Assembly (NCBI GenBank): GCA_016710585.1
Contig: JADJVN010000003.1
Location: forward strand, 310,001-374,000
Reading direction: 5' to 3'
Length of the DNA stretch: 64,000 bases
Source: Saprospiraceae bacterium
GTDB lineage: Bacteria; Bacteroidota; Bacteroidia; Chitinophagales; Saprospiraceae
Shown: in pieces, positions 45,912 through 55,220 of the stretch
Layout of the letters: every line of letters begins with the position of its first letter
Position numbering within the stretch: position 1 is the stretch's first letter
The notes under the pieces: model-generated
Databases searched by the model: none
The model's input: the letters and a program-made list of their open reading frames with translations, nothing else
Told to the model about the DNA's origin: nothing
Translations under genes and position numbers: made by a program

Positions 45912-48660
45912 AATAAAAACAAAAAAGTTCAAAAAAACAAATTCTTTCATTGCTCCTCATTTTTGGGGCAATGAAAGTTTTGCTCAATTTGTTTTTCTTA
46001 CAGACGACTACAGTAATTTATATAAATATTATTATGATTCTTGCAGAATTGAAAAATACTGCGACTCTTTAGTAAATGTATTTAAGGGGGATGTCAATGA
46101 GATTGCACTTTATTCAAGTAAATCGAAAAGTTATTTTATAGGAATTCCAGATGCAAGTGCTATTTATCAGAATATAGACACAAGTTCCTGTACTGTACAA
46201 CCTATAGTGAAGTATAAATATCAAAATAGATTGATCAATTGCTTAGAATTTGATGAAGATGGAATATTATGGGGTATAGGATTGACAGTACTGAAGTATG
46301 ATCCATCCACAGGATTATTTGAAGAAAGGAATCGATACACAGGTTGGAACAGGACTAATTACCCACGTAATAGCAGTATGTTTCGTTATCAAGGACAATT
46401 TTATTGGGTAAATGGATTTGAAAGTTTTTTTAAATTGGATACAAATGATATGCGAAACAGTCAATTCCAATTTATTTGTCCAGTGTGTGATTCATTTAAT
46501 ACAATTATACGTATGGTGTTTACCTTACGTGAGGATTGTAATTCTGAAAGGGTGATATGTCTTGTCCAAGATAAAGGGCAGTATGAAGTAAATATGCAGA
46601 CAGGAGTCTTCACATATCTTTGTCCTGTAGATCCATTTATACAGAATTCAATTTCAATTCAAGGTTTGGCTGTTCCATGGATTAAGCCTGCTCATTACTG
46701 TGATGTTTTGATAGATTTGGATATAAACAATAATTCTGGAAATACTCAGAACGGCTATTTTGATACTCTATCATGTTTTTCACAATTGAAACAAAGGATT
46801 ACAGATTTTGATGTCAATGTTTTTTCAGATTTTGGATTGATGGACTCCATCAATATAAAAATATTAAATCCAAAAAATGGGTCAAGTGAAAGATTAGACT
46901 TTGCAGAGAACCATAACATACTTAAAGTCATGAATAATCAAAGTTTCACTTTGATACCAGATCTCTTTGCAACCAATGATAGTTTTGCATTGGCTTTAAA
47001 AGAAATTATTTATGAAAATTCGGACTGTGAAATTGTAGCAGGCACTAGGTTAATCCAGTTTGTGGCATATAAAAATAATCTATCAGATACAGCAATTTCA
47101 ACCTTAACCTTTTTACACCAACAAGCTTTTGCAGGACGTGATACAATAATTGAACTATGTGAATTAAGCCCACCAATTTCTCTATTTCAAACTCTAGGAT
47201 TATGTTATCATACAGGAGGCATCTGGAATAGACAAACCCAAGTTCCATTAATATTTAATCCAAAAGTAGATATCGTCGGAAATTATCAATATATAGTTGG
47301 GGATACTATTTGTGGATTTGATACGGCAACAATTACATTTCGAGTTTTAAAACAACCAAATTTAATTGTAGAAAATAATATTTCTTTATGCTTTGGTCAA
47401 ATATATAAAATTTCATTACCAAGAGGGAATTATTTATGGCAAGATGGATCAATAGATTCCATCTATACTATTAGGCAAGGTGGAATATATTGGGTAGAAA
47501 CTATAAATGGAATATGTAATGTTAGGGATAGTATTGAAGTAAAATATAATACTTCTCCTACTATTGAAAAGATTAACTTAATTTGTCCCAATGATTCCAT
47601 AGTTTACAAAAATAAAATATATAGATCAGGAGAAATTATTCATGATACAATCTCATCCTTGACAACGTGTGACACAATAGTAGAAATTCGGATCAAAGAA
47701 TTTGCAATATCAAAAATAAGTTTCAATTCCGATACAATAATTTGCAAAGACGAATTAGTAAATCTAAGTGCATCAACCAATTTTCAATCCTACAAATGGT
47801 CCACAGGAGAAGATAAATCTAGTATTCAAGTCCGCAGTGGAACATACACACTCACAGTAACAGATGTCAATGGTTGTAAGGTCAATTCATCGATTACAAT
47901 CAAAGAATCTCCACCGATACAATACAGCGCAAGACCAATAAATCCGATTTGCCCGGAAGATCTAGGTAGCATAGAGATTAAGAATCTGCAAGGAGGAACT
48001 GCTCCATTTGAATATTATTTGAATGGCAAAAAAGTAAGCCTTTCAGCGCTTGACAATCTCAATTCTGGATTATATGTTTTTAAGGCAATTGATTCAGAAA
48101 ACTGTGAAGTGTCAGATACAATTCGGATCCTTGATGCAGCAACATTCGATGTAGTGTTTGATGATCATGTAGAACTGGAAGAAGGAACAAGTCACAGTTT
48201 AACATTCTCAATCCAAAACCCAAAAATTGCATCAATTCAAGTTTCACCAAATTCAGACGTTGTTATTCAGAATGGAATAGAACTAAAATTTTCACCAAAA
48301 GAAGATATCACCTATACACTTACATTTACAGACGAACGAGGCTGCGAACTTATAAAGACGATCACATTTACGATCAAGCGCAATGAAGGCTTTTATCCAC
48401 CAACTATATTTTCACCGAATGGCGACAATATAAATGATATATGGCAACCAACTTATGGCAATGTGTATACATTGGTATCAGCTTCAATATATGATCGCTG
48501 GGGCGAACAAGTGTATTATTCAAACGATCCATCAACAGGTTGGAATGGCAATCATAAAACACAGCCATGCAATCCAGGAGTGTATGTCTATCTGATCGAG
48601 CTACGACATCGAGATGGATCTGTTAAGAAATTTTCGGGAGACCTGGGGTTAATTAGATAA
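45871..48660 (+). CDS. Large secreted protein with T9SS type B (gliding-associated) C-terminal domain
   Basis: 929 residues from the ATG at 45871, which overlaps the previous stop by 41 bases. The start is uncertain: the first 45 residues are Lys-rich and a poor signal peptide, although 'NESFAQ' before 'FVFLTDDYSNLYKYYYD' looks like a cleavage site, so a frameshift in this A-rich stretch is possible. The N-terminal 300 residues resemble a propeller ('LINCLEFDEDGILWGIGLTV'). Later modules include Cys-pair repeats ('ICPNDSIVYKNKIYRSGEII'), a SprB-like repeat ('GSIEIKNLQGGTAPFEYYL') and a T9SS type B domain at about 845-929 ('PTIFSPNGDNINDIWQP', 'IYDRWGEQVYYS', 'VYVYLIELRHRDG'). It is probably a cell-surface or gliding-related adhesin, as in other CHU_C proteins. 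Confidence 0.85.
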   Translation: MKKQILTKSLLRSRIKTKKFKKTNSFIAPHFWGNESFAQFVFLTDDYSNLYKYYYDSCRIEKYCDSLVNVFKGDVNEIALYSSKSKSYFIGIPDASAIYQNIDTSSCTVQPIVKYKYQNRLINCLEFDEDGILWGIGLTVLKYDPSTGLFEERNRYTGWNRTNYPRNSSMFRYQGQFYWVNGFESFFKLDTNDMRNSQFQFICPVCDSFNTIIRMVFTLREDCNSERVICLVQDKGQYEVNMQTGVFTYLCPVDPFIQNSISIQGLAVPWIKPAHYCDVLIDLDINNNSGNTQNGYFDTLSCFSQLKQRITDFDVNVFSDFGLMDSINIKILNPKNGSSERLDFAENHNILKVMNNQSFTLIPDLFATNDSFALALKEIIYENSDCEIVAGTRLIQFVAYKNNLSDTAISTLTFLHQQAFAGRDTIIELCELSPPISLFQTLGLCYHTGGIWNRQTQVPLIFNPKVDIVGNYQYIVGDTICGFDTATITFRVLKQPNLIVENNISLCFGQIYKISLPRGNYLWQDGSIDSIYTIRQGGIYWVETINGICNVRDSIEVKYNTSPTIEKINLICPNDSIVYKNKIYRSGEIIHDTISSLTTCDTIVEIRIKEFAISKISFNSDTIICKDELVNLSASTNFQSYKWSTGEDKSSIQVRSGTYTLTVTDVNGCKVNSSITIKESPPIQYSARPINPICPEDLGSIEIKNLQGGTAPFEYYLNGKKVSLSALDNLNSGLYVFKAIDSENCEVSDTIRILDAATFDVVFDDHVELEEGTSHSLTFSIQNPKIASIQVSPNSDVVIQNGIELKFSPKEDITYTLTFTDERGCELIKTITFTIKRNEGFYPPTIFSPNGDNINDIWQPTYGNVYTLVSASIYDRWGEQVYYSNDPSTGWNGNHKTQPCNPGVYVYLIELRHRDGSVKKFSGDLGLIR
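45944..45977 (+). terminator. Strong hairpin overlapping the start of the T9SS type B gene
   Basis: The 13-base arms 45944-45956 (CTTTCATTGCTCC) and 45965-45977 (GGGGCAATGAAAG) pair with one G-U around an 8-base loop, followed by TTTTGCTC. It starts 33 bases after the stop of the preceding gene and looks like its terminator, yet it lies inside the annotated 5' end of the next gene. Confidence 0.5.
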
Positions 48661-48729
48661 TGTGGATAATTGAATTTACAAATCAGCAAATGAATTTTAA
48701 TCTAATTCTCACATTAACTAATTCCCTCA

Positions 48730-49869
48730 TTAAATATTGTAAATTTCATTGTAATAATCTATATACTCTTTAAGGACAATTTTAATATCAAATTTTTGAG
48801 CTTGAACTTTTGCATTTTTCTTAAATTGATTGAGTGTCTCTTGATCTAGAATGATTTTTAAAACAGCGTCCGACAAGGCTTGGATATCTCCTACATTGCA
48901 AGTAAATCCTGAAAATCCATCTTCATTGACTTCTCTTAATCCTCCTGCATTGGTAGATACAACCGGGACTTCACACGCCATCGCCTCAAGAGCTGCTAAT
49001 CCAAAACTTTCATGGTCTGAAGTCAATAAAAAGCAATCTGAAACAGCTAGTAAATCTTCTACAGAGTCTTGCTTACCAGTGAAGATCACATCTCGTTCTA
49101 TATTCAATTCTTTTGCCATTATAGTAAGCGCCACCCTTTCTGGTCCATCACCAACTAATAATAATTTAGACGGTATTTTACTTTTTACAATTGCGAACAC
49201 TTTTAGAATATCATCAATTCGTTTTACCTTTCTAAAATTAGAAATATGAATTAAAATTTTTTCTTCATCTTTAGCAAATGATCTTCTTAAACCCTCCTCT
49301 CTTTTTCTATAAAATCGATCAAAGTCTATAAAATTTGGAATAACTTTAATTTTATTTTTAATATCAAAAGTTAGATAAGTTTGGGCAGCTAAAGCCTCAG
49401 AAACAGCAGTCACCCCATCTGATTGATTAATACTGAATTCTACTACAGGGTAAAAAGAAGGATCCACTCCGACTAAAGTGATATCAGTGCCATGAAGTGT
49501 GGTAATAATCGGTAAATATATATTTTTTGTTTTTAATATTTCTCGAACCAAGAATGCTATGGTGGCATGTGGTATCGCATAATGAACATGCAAAATCTGT
49601 ATATTTTCACTGAGACATACTTCAACAATTTTACTCGCTAAAGCAGTATCAAATGGTTTAAATTCAAAGAGAGGATACTCAAAACTTGGAACTTCATGAT
49701 AAAAAACATTGGATTGAAAGATACCCAGTCTAGCTGGTCTGCGATAGCTGATAAAGTGAATTTCAAAACCTAATTTTGCCAAGGACATACCTAGCTCTGT
49801 CGCAACGACTCCCGAACCACCATACGTGGGATAACAGACTATTCCTACTTTTTGAACTTTCTTCAACAT
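48730..49869 (-). CDS. bshA: N-acetyl-alpha-D-glucosaminyl L-malate synthase BshA
   Basis: A GT4 glycosyltransferase of 379 residues that joins UDP-GlcNAc to L-malate, the first step of bacillithiol synthesis. I start at the ATG 49869 because the conserved N-terminus is 'VQKVGIVCYPTYGGSGVVAT'; the longer open frame adds an unrelated hydrophobic stretch. Other family motifs: 'LGFEIHFISYRRPARL', 'HVHYAIPHATIAFLVREIL', 'LHGTDITLVGVDPSFYPVVE', 'FIDFDRFYRK', 'HISNFRKVKRIDDILKVFAI' and the GT4 donor site 'DHESFGLAALEAMACEVPVV'. Length and motif order are normal. It is divergent from the merR-like gene. The other bacillithiol genes (bshB, bshC) are not in this window. Confidence 0.93.
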   Translation of the reverse strand: MLKKVQKVGIVCYPTYGGSGVVATELGMSLAKLGFEIHFISYRRPARLGIFQSNVFYHEVPSFEYPLFEFKPFDTALASKIVEVCLSENIQILHVHYAIPHATIAFLVREILKTKNIYLPIITTLHGTDITLVGVDPSFYPVVEFSINQSDGVTAVSEALAAQTYLTFDIKNKIKVIPNFIDFDRFYRKREEGLRRSFAKDEEKILIHISNFRKVKRIDDILKVFAIVKSKIPSKLLLVGDGPERVALTIMAKELNIERDVIFTGKQDSVEDLLAVSDCFLLTSDHESFGLAALEAMACEVPVVSTNAGGLREVNEDGFSGFTCNVGDIQALSDAVLKIILDQETLNQFKKNAKVQAQKFDIKIVLKEYIDYYNEIYNI

Positions 49870-49930
49870 TGAATTTCTAAACAATATTTTTATTAAAATG
49901 TTATACAGAAATAACAAGATACCGATACAA

Positions 49931-50827
49931 GTGGCTATATATTCGATCAATGATGTAGAAAAAATTACTGGGATAAAAGCTCATACAATAAGGATTTGGG
50001 AAAAAAGATATAATATCCTTCCTCCCAAAAGAACAAAGACGAATATTCGTTTTTATGATGAGCAGGATTTGAGGAAAATTAGTAACATTGTATTATTGAA
50101 TCATCATGGCTATAAGATATCAGAAATTTCTGATATGCAGGATACCCAAATTGGAGATCTTGTTGCTGGACAAATTGCAGTAGAATCTTTTGGCGTTGAA
50201 TCTTTGGATGCCATAACTCTGGCTGTCTTGCAATTGGATGAGCAAAAATTTTTATATCTTGTAGATACCAATATTAGACAAGATGGATTTGATAAAACCT
50301 TTGACAATCTTTTGCTTCCTTTGTTGGATAAGTTGCATATTCTCTGGTTAAGTGGCTCTATAAAACGTGTTCATGAAGAATTTGTCAATACAATAATCAA
50401 AAGAAAACTTATTGATGCGATTTCAAAAGTTCAGTATTCAAATCCACATGATACTATTAAGGTCATTTGTTTCTTGAATCCCAAAGAGAATCAAGAATTG
50501 TCCTGTCTCCACACAGAATATTTTTTAAAAAAGAAGAATTGTTCTGTCTTGAATTTAGGTATTAATTTACATCTTAGTGATCTATTGGACTCTGTTCAAA
50601 TAGTCAAACCTAGATTTATCTTTACTTTCGTACATGAGCAAGATTCAGTAGATTATTTAAAGCAATTTTTAATTGCTTTTGAGCAATTGGAATTTAAACC
50701 AATTTTGTTATTATCAGGATATTATGCTCATGATTTTATTCAATACAAAGAACAGGTAAAAATTATTTCCAATTTTAATGAATTGAAAATATTTTTAAAT
50801 AATCTTTCTTCGAAAATTTTTAAATAA
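49931..50827 (+). CDS. MerR-family transcriptional regulator with B12-binding-like C-terminal domain
   Basis: 298 residues from a GTG at 49931, chosen because family members start 'MAIYSI.D.EK..GIKAHTIRIWE..Y'; an ATG at 49898 would add 11 residues. The N-terminal winged helix-turn-helix is clear ('YSINDVEKITGIKAHTIRIW', 'TNIRFYDEQDLRKI'). The C-terminal part follows the CarH/LitR plan: a four-helix cap with 'DKLHILWLSGSIKRVHEEFV', then a Rossmann-like B12-binding-type domain ('KVICFLNPKENQELSCLHTE', 'SVLNLGINLHLSDLL'). The usual DxHxxG cobalamin ligand motif is not visible, so light or B12 sensing is doubtful. Its stop abuts the start of the YceI gene, so the two are co-transcribed. Targets are unknown. 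Confidence 0.83.
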   Translation: MAIYSINDVEKITGIKAHTIRIWEKRYNILPPKRTKTNIRFYDEQDLRKISNIVLLNHHGYKISEISDMQDTQIGDLVAGQIAVESFGVESLDAITLAVLQLDEQKFLYLVDTNIRQDGFDKTFDNLLLPLLDKLHILWLSGSIKRVHEEFVNTIIKRKLIDAISKVQYSNPHDTIKVICFLNPKENQELSCLHTEYFLKKKNCSVLNLGINLHLSDLLDSVQIVKPRFIFTFVHEQDSVDYLKQFLIAFEQLEFKPILLLSGYYAHDFIQYKEQVKIISNFNELKIFLNNLSSKIFK

Positions 50828-51469
50828 ATGCAGTGGTACTATACACTGACTTTTCTTGTCTTAATATTGGCATGTAAAAATGAGAAAAAAGAGAATACTA
50901 GCTTAGTTTCTAGTCGGAATCTAATCCATGATACGATATCAGAATTATTTATTTTAGATACAGCACAAAGTATCGTCTATTGGCAAGGTTCAAACTGGAA
51001 AAATACTCATAACGGAAGTATTAAAATTAAGGAAGGAAAGTTTTTTCTAAAAAATGACAGTATCATTTCGGCTAGTGTTTTAATAGATATGAATACTATC
51101 AAAAACTTGGATTTATCCGATGAGAAGGAAAGACAAGAGTTGATAGAAGAGCTGAAATCTCAACTATTTTTTGACACTGAAAACTTCCAATATATTACAT
51201 TGGATATAAAGGACAAACACTTCATAGTGGATAGCAATAGAGTGGAAACAAGACAGGCTCTACTTACTATGAAAGGTATTACAAAACCGATTTCGATTTC
51301 ATATAGAAAAGGATATTCCAAAGATGCCATGCTGATTACAATATCTGCTCTGCGATTGAATCGGAAGGATTGGTCCAATCCTTCAACAGGAATCATAGAA
51401 ATGATTGCAGATAAAGTCGTGGAAGATACGATTACGCTACACGCAAAAATTTTATTAGAAAAAAAATAA
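50828..51469 (+). CDS. YceI-family lipoprotein
   Basis: A 213-residue protein with a lipoprotein signal ('YYTLTFLVLILAC'). The YceI beta-barrel follows from about residue 42: 'DTAQSIVYWQGSNWKNTHNG', 'GKFFLKNDSIISASVLIDMN', 'FFDTENFQYITLDI', 'VETRQALLTMKGITKPISIS' and 'SALRLNRKDWSNPSTG'. YceI proteins bind polyisoprenoid lipids in the periplasm; the exact role is unclear. It starts at the base after the merR-like stop, so both genes share a transcript. In other Bacteroidota, YceI and MerR genes also occur near carotenoid genes, but none are visible here. Confidence 0.88.
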   Translation: MQWYYTLTFLVLILACKNEKKENTSLVSSRNLIHDTISELFILDTAQSIVYWQGSNWKNTHNGSIKIKEGKFFLKNDSIISASVLIDMNTIKNLDLSDEKERQELIEELKSQLFFDTENFQYITLDIKDKHFIVDSNRVETRQALLTMKGITKPISISYRKGYSKDAMLITISALRLNRKDWSNPSTGIIEMIADKVVEDTITLHAKILLEKK

Positions 51470-51477
51470 ATATTTTT

Positions 51478-52245
51478 TTAAATATCATAGATTCCTTCAA
51501 TGGGACAATGATCTGAAAAACGAATTTCCTTGTGATGTTTGTAGTCCGTTACTTTTTGCGAGATAGACTTTGAGATTGACTGATAATCTATGCGCCATCC
51601 TTTATCTTTCTGATATGATCCTGCTCTATAACTCCACCAACTATATGCAGATTGATCAGGATATTTTATTCTGAATGCATCATCAAAAAGTTCATTAAAC
51701 CAATTATCCAACCAAGACCTTTCCTCTGGTCTAAATCCACTGGGATTATCTTTACGTGTAGGATTGTGTATATCTAAATTTTGATGTACAATATTATAAT
51801 CTCCGACTAGAATTACATTCTTTTTTTCTTTGACTAGTTTTTTAAAAAAAGGATAAGTTGTTTCTAAAAATTTCATTTTAAAATCATGTCTTTCTTCACT
51901 TGCAGAACCAGAAGGAAAATAACAGTTTGCTATGGACCAACCTTCAAAGTCAAGCACGATGATGCGGCCTTCATCATCATATTCTTTAATATTAAATCCA
52001 GCAGAGATTTTTTTCGGTTTTTCTTTAGTCAAAGTAAGAACACCACTATAGCCTTTTTTCACAGCACAATGCCAATGTGAGTTATAACCTAATTTTTTAA
52101 AATATTCAGGATCTGCAAGGGATTCATCCATTTTCGTTTCTTGAAAACAAATAACATCAAAATTATTTTTTGTGATCCACTCATCAAGCCCTTTTGTTTG
52201 AGCAGCTCTTAATCCATTTACATTGAATGAAACAATACTTTTCAT
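51478..52245 (-). CDS. xth: Exodeoxyribonuclease III (AP endonuclease)
   Basis: A 255-residue endonuclease/exonuclease/phosphatase-fold enzyme that cleaves DNA at abasic sites and removes 3' blocks during base-excision repair. Motifs: 'SFNVNGLRAAQTKGL', catalytic Glu in 'VICFQETKMDE', 'YSGVLTLTKEKP', 'VILVGDYNIVHQNLDIHNPT' (Asp/Asn pair), 'AYSWWSYRAGSYQKDKGWRI' and C-terminal 'SDHCPIEGIYDI' with the catalytic Asp-His. The length matches ExoA. It converges with the YceI gene (8 bases between stops) and is divergent from rlmI. Confidence 0.94.
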   Translation of the reverse strand: MKSIVSFNVNGLRAAQTKGLDEWITKNNFDVICFQETKMDESLADPEYFKKLGYNSHWHCAVKKGYSGVLTLTKEKPKKISAGFNIKEYDDEGRIIVLDFEGWSIANCYFPSGSASEERHDFKMKFLETTYPFFKKLVKEKKNVILVGDYNIVHQNLDIHNPTRKDNPSGFRPEERSWLDNWFNELFDDAFRIKYPDQSAYSWWSYRAGSYQKDKGWRIDYQSISKSISQKVTDYKHHKEIRFSDHCPIEGIYDI

Positions 52246-52338
52246 GGCATAAAAATAATTACAAAAACGAATTAATTTAGTTTTTTAATTTATTTTAAAG
52301 GAAACTTAAGAGAATCAATAAATATGAATAAAATTTGT

Positions 52339-52346
52339 GACCTTTG
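52339..52346 (+). promoter_or_regulatory. Putative -7 element (GACCTTTG) before rlmI
   Basis: One mismatch to TAnnTTTG, followed by C as in many Bacteroidota promoters (TTTGC). If used, transcription begins near 52352, which excludes the TTG at 52344 and supports the ATG at 52365. No clear -33 element is visible. Confidence 0.35.
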
Positions 52347-52364
52347 CAGGAATTTTTAAAAGAA

Positions 52365-53546
52365 ATGATTAGCATTCGTCTTCGCAAAGGAAAACAACAA
52401 TCAATAGACCGAAAACATCCTTGGGTTTTTTCTGGCGCTTTACATTTAAATAATGTTGCATGTGAAGATGGAGAGTTAGTGTATGTAGAAAATGAGTTCG
52501 GTGAAAGACTTGGATACGGCCATTACCACAAAGGAAGTATAACAGTGCGTTTAATTTATTTTGGAACAGAGGATTATACGCCAGACATTTGGAGTCGCTT
52601 AATAGCCAATGCTTGGAATTATAGAGCGAATATCAATCTTATAGATAATGCAAAAACCAATTGTTTTCGATGGGTACATGGCGAAGGAGACCAATTGTCA
52701 GGATTGATCATCGATGTTTATGATAAAATTGTAGTAATACAATGTCACTCTATTGGGATGCATAAAAATTTGAATGACATTGTGGAAGCAATAAAGAAAA
52801 TTGCAAAGGAGAGAGTTCATTCCATCATTTTAAAATCTAAAGAGACTCTGCCGAAAGAATATTCAAAACAAGTTGAAGACAAAATGCTTTATGGAACTGA
52901 ATCAACATGTATGGTTCTAGAGAATGGCGTCTCATTTTGGATCGATGTATTAAATGGCCAAAAGACAGGTTTTTTTCTGGATCAGCGGGAAAACAGAAAA
53001 TTATTGGGTCAATATTCAAAATCCAAAAATGTGCTCAATACTTTTTGCTATACTGGAGGATTTTCAATGTATGCATTAAGTAACGAAGCTAATTCAGTTT
53101 GCTCTATTGATGTGTCTAAGAAAGCAATGGAAATTGTAGAAAGAAATGAGCAATATTTGGAAAATAAAATTCCTCATGAAAAACTTACGGCTGATGTCAT
53201 TGAATATCTAAAGCAAATGGAAGAATCTAAATTTGATATCATTATTTTAGATCCACCAGCATTTGCAAAATCATTAGATAAAAGACATCAAGCAATACAA
53301 GCATATAAAAGAATTAATTTATTGGCGCTAAAAAATATTAAGACACCGGGATTTTTATTTACGTTTTCTTGTTCACAGGTGGTTACAGAAGAACTGTTTT
53401 ATAAGACGATCGTATCCGCTGGAATTGAATCAGGAAAAAAAATTCGCGTGGTCCAAAAGTTAAGTCAGGGTCCCGACCACCCCATTTCATTATTTCATGC
53501 TGAAGGTTCGTATTTGAAGGGCTTAATTCTTGAAGTAAATGAGTGA
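52365..53546 (+). CDS. rlmI: Class I SAM-dependent rRNA methyltransferase, RlmI-like
   Basis: 393 residues from the ATG at 52365; a TTG at 52344 is possible but lies inside a probable promoter. The N-terminal PUA domain ('ISIRLRKGKQQSIDRKHPW', 'VFSGALHL', 'YGHYHKGSITVRLIYFG') and the RNA-methyltransferase-like middle ('RWVHGEGDQLSGLIIDVYD') precede the Rossmann catalytic domain. That domain has 'GQKTGFFLDQRENRKLLGQY', 'VLNTFCYTGGFSMYALSN' (SAM site), 'IIILDPPAFAKS' and 'TFSCSQVVTEELF'. The family methylates a cytosine at C5 in 23S rRNA (C1962 in E. coli). It overlaps the lysE-like start by 8 bases, so the two are translationally linked. Confidence 0.9.
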   Translation: MISIRLRKGKQQSIDRKHPWVFSGALHLNNVACEDGELVYVENEFGERLGYGHYHKGSITVRLIYFGTEDYTPDIWSRLIANAWNYRANINLIDNAKTNCFRWVHGEGDQLSGLIIDVYDKIVVIQCHSIGMHKNLNDIVEAIKKIAKERVHSIILKSKETLPKEYSKQVEDKMLYGTESTCMVLENGVSFWIDVLNGQKTGFFLDQRENRKLLGQYSKSKNVLNTFCYTGGFSMYALSNEANSVCSIDVSKKAMEIVERNEQYLENKIPHEKLTADVIEYLKQMEESKFDIIILDPPAFAKSLDKRHQAIQAYKRINLLALKNIKTPGFLFTFSCSQVVTEELFYKTIVSAGIESGKKIRVVQKLSQGPDHPISLFHAEGSYLKGLILEVNE

Positions 53547-54162
53547 GTTCATGTGGCTTGGCAAAGGCTTACTTTTTGGTTTTGGAATAAGTCTACTTAT
53601 TGGTCCAATTTTTTTCTTTATGTTAGAAGCAGGAATAAAATATGGATTCAAAAGAGCCATTCATTTTGCCTTGGGAACATGGATAAGTGATATTATATTT
53701 ATTATAAGTACTTATTTGGCTTTTTCAAAAATTCAAGATTTAATTAAAAATCCTGAAACCCTGAATACTATAAAACTATCTGTAGGAGTGATATTGATAT
53801 GTATAGGGATTTTTAGTTTTTTATATAATGCTAAAGTAAAAAAGCAGACAAGTTCAAAAAAAATTATAGCTTCAAAATTATTGACCAAAGGCTTCTTTAT
53901 AAATACCCTTAATCCAAATGCATTGTTGATTTGGTGCGGTGCTGCGACAATATTACTTCAATTTGAAATTGAAAATAAATTAAGCTCAGTAAGTATCGTC
54001 TTGTATTATGTTGGAATTCAGTTCATGATTATTCTCACGGATATTTTTAAATTATATTTGGGCCACCAGATTAAATCATTTTTATCTGAGCAACACCTGT
54101 TTTATATTCGTTTTGTATCTTCAAGTATTTTTATTCTTTTTGGTATTTATTTATTGTTATAA
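53539..54162 (+). CDS. LysE/RhtB-family amino-acid exporter
   Basis: A 207-residue inner-membrane protein with about six hydrophobic segments ('GLLFGFGISLLIGPIFFFML', 'LSVGVILICIGIFSFLYNA', 'SSSIFILFGIYLLL' at the end). The family hallmark appears as 'GISLLIGPIFFFMLEAGIKY' and 'KGFFINTLNPNALLIWCGAA' (conserved Asn-Pro). LysE-type proteins export amino acids or small solutes, but the substrate cannot be predicted. The ATG at 53539 overlaps the rlmI stop, and 10 bases separate it from the ACMSD-like gene. The rlmI-lysE-ACMSD order therefore looks like one operon. Confidence 0.85.
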   Translation: MSEFMWLGKGLLFGFGISLLIGPIFFFMLEAGIKYGFKRAIHFALGTWISDIIFIISTYLAFSKIQDLIKNPETLNTIKLSVGVILICIGIFSFLYNAKVKKQTSSKKIIASKLLTKGFFINTLNPNALLIWCGAATILLQFEIENKLSSVSIVLYYVGIQFMIILTDIFKLYLGHQIKSFLSEQHLFYIRFVSSSIFILFGIYLLL

Positions 54163-54172
54163 TCAAATCTAA

Positions 54173-55171
54173 ATGAAACGTATAGATATACATACACATA
54201 TTATTCCAGAGCAGCTTCCAGATTGGGCGCAGAAATTTGGATATGGCGGTTTTGTTCAGTTGGATCATCATCAGAATTGTAAAGCAAAAATGATGATCGA
54301 CAATAAATTTTTTCGAGAGATAGAATCTAATTGTTGGGATCCTGAAGTAAGAATCAAGGACAGTGATGGATATAATATAGATATGCAAGTGATCAGTACG
54401 ATTCCTGTATTATTTAGTTATTGGGCTAAACCAAAAGATGCATACGATGTATCAAGGTATTTGAATGATCACATTGCTGAGGTCGTTCGTAAGTATCCCA
54501 ATCGATTTATAGGCTTGGGGACTATTCCTATGCAGGACCCTGATCTAGCTTGCCTAGAGTTAGAGCGCTGTATGAATGATTTAGGGCTTAATGGTGTAGA
54601 AATAGGGAGCCATATAAATGATTGGAATTTAAATGAAAAAGCATTGTTTCCAATTTATGAATGTGCTGAGAGAAACAATGCCGCAATGTTCGTTCATCCT
54701 TGGGATATGGTAGGAAAAGAAAAGATGAATCGATTCTGGTTGCCTTGGTTGGTAGGGATGCCTGCTGAAAGTAGTCTTGCTATTTGTAGTATGATCTTTG
54801 GAGGTGTGTTTGAGCAATTCAAACAACTAAGAATTGCATTTGCACATGGAGGAGGATCTTTTCCAGGCACTTATGGTCGTATCAAGCATGGATTCGAAGT
54901 GAGACCAGACCTCGTCGCTGTAGATCATGCAATTCATCCAGATGAGTATTTAGGAAAATTTTGGGTGGACAGTTTGGTCCATGATCCTACTATGTTGAGT
55001 CAATTAATTAGTTTATTTGGCGAAAATCGCATTGCCTTAGGCACTGATTATCCATTTCCACTAGGAGAATTGTCACCTGGCAAACTTATAGATTCAATGA
55101 ATTTTTCAACTGAAACAAAGGAATTTTTGTTTTACAAATCTGCAGCAGAATGGCTTGGGATTTCTATTTAA
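54173..55171 (+). CDS. Amidohydrolase, ACMSD-like decarboxylase
   Basis: A 332-residue TIM-barrel metal-dependent decarboxylase closely resembling 2-amino-3-carboxymuconate-6-semialdehyde decarboxylase (ACMSD), a tryptophan/kynurenine-pathway enzyme. Metal ligands and active-site motifs: 'RIDIHTHIIPEQLPDWAQKF' (HxH), 'MFVHPWDMVG', 'FAHGGGSFPGTYGRI' and 'LGTDYPFPLGE' (Asp). The family region 'FVQLDHHQNCKAKMMIDNKF' is present and the length is normal. No other kynurenine-pathway gene is visible here. ACMSD diverts the pathway intermediate away from quinolinate and NAD synthesis, and the next gene on the same strand (49 bases downstream) is NAD synthetase. Confidence 0.88.
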   Translation: MKRIDIHTHIIPEQLPDWAQKFGYGGFVQLDHHQNCKAKMMIDNKFFREIESNCWDPEVRIKDSDGYNIDMQVISTIPVLFSYWAKPKDAYDVSRYLNDHIAEVVRKYPNRFIGLGTIPMQDPDLACLELERCMNDLGLNGVEIGSHINDWNLNEKALFPIYECAERNNAAMFVHPWDMVGKEKMNRFWLPWLVGMPAESSLAICSMIFGGVFEQFKQLRIAFAHGGGSFPGTYGRIKHGFEVRPDLVAVDHAIHPDEYLGKFWVDSLVHDPTMLSQLISLFGENRIALGTDYPFPLGELSPGKLIDSMNFSTETKEFLFYKSAAEWLGISI

Positions 55172-55220
55172 TACAATATAATAAATTTCTATTTTTAGAT
55201 TTGAACTGCAATAAAAATAT

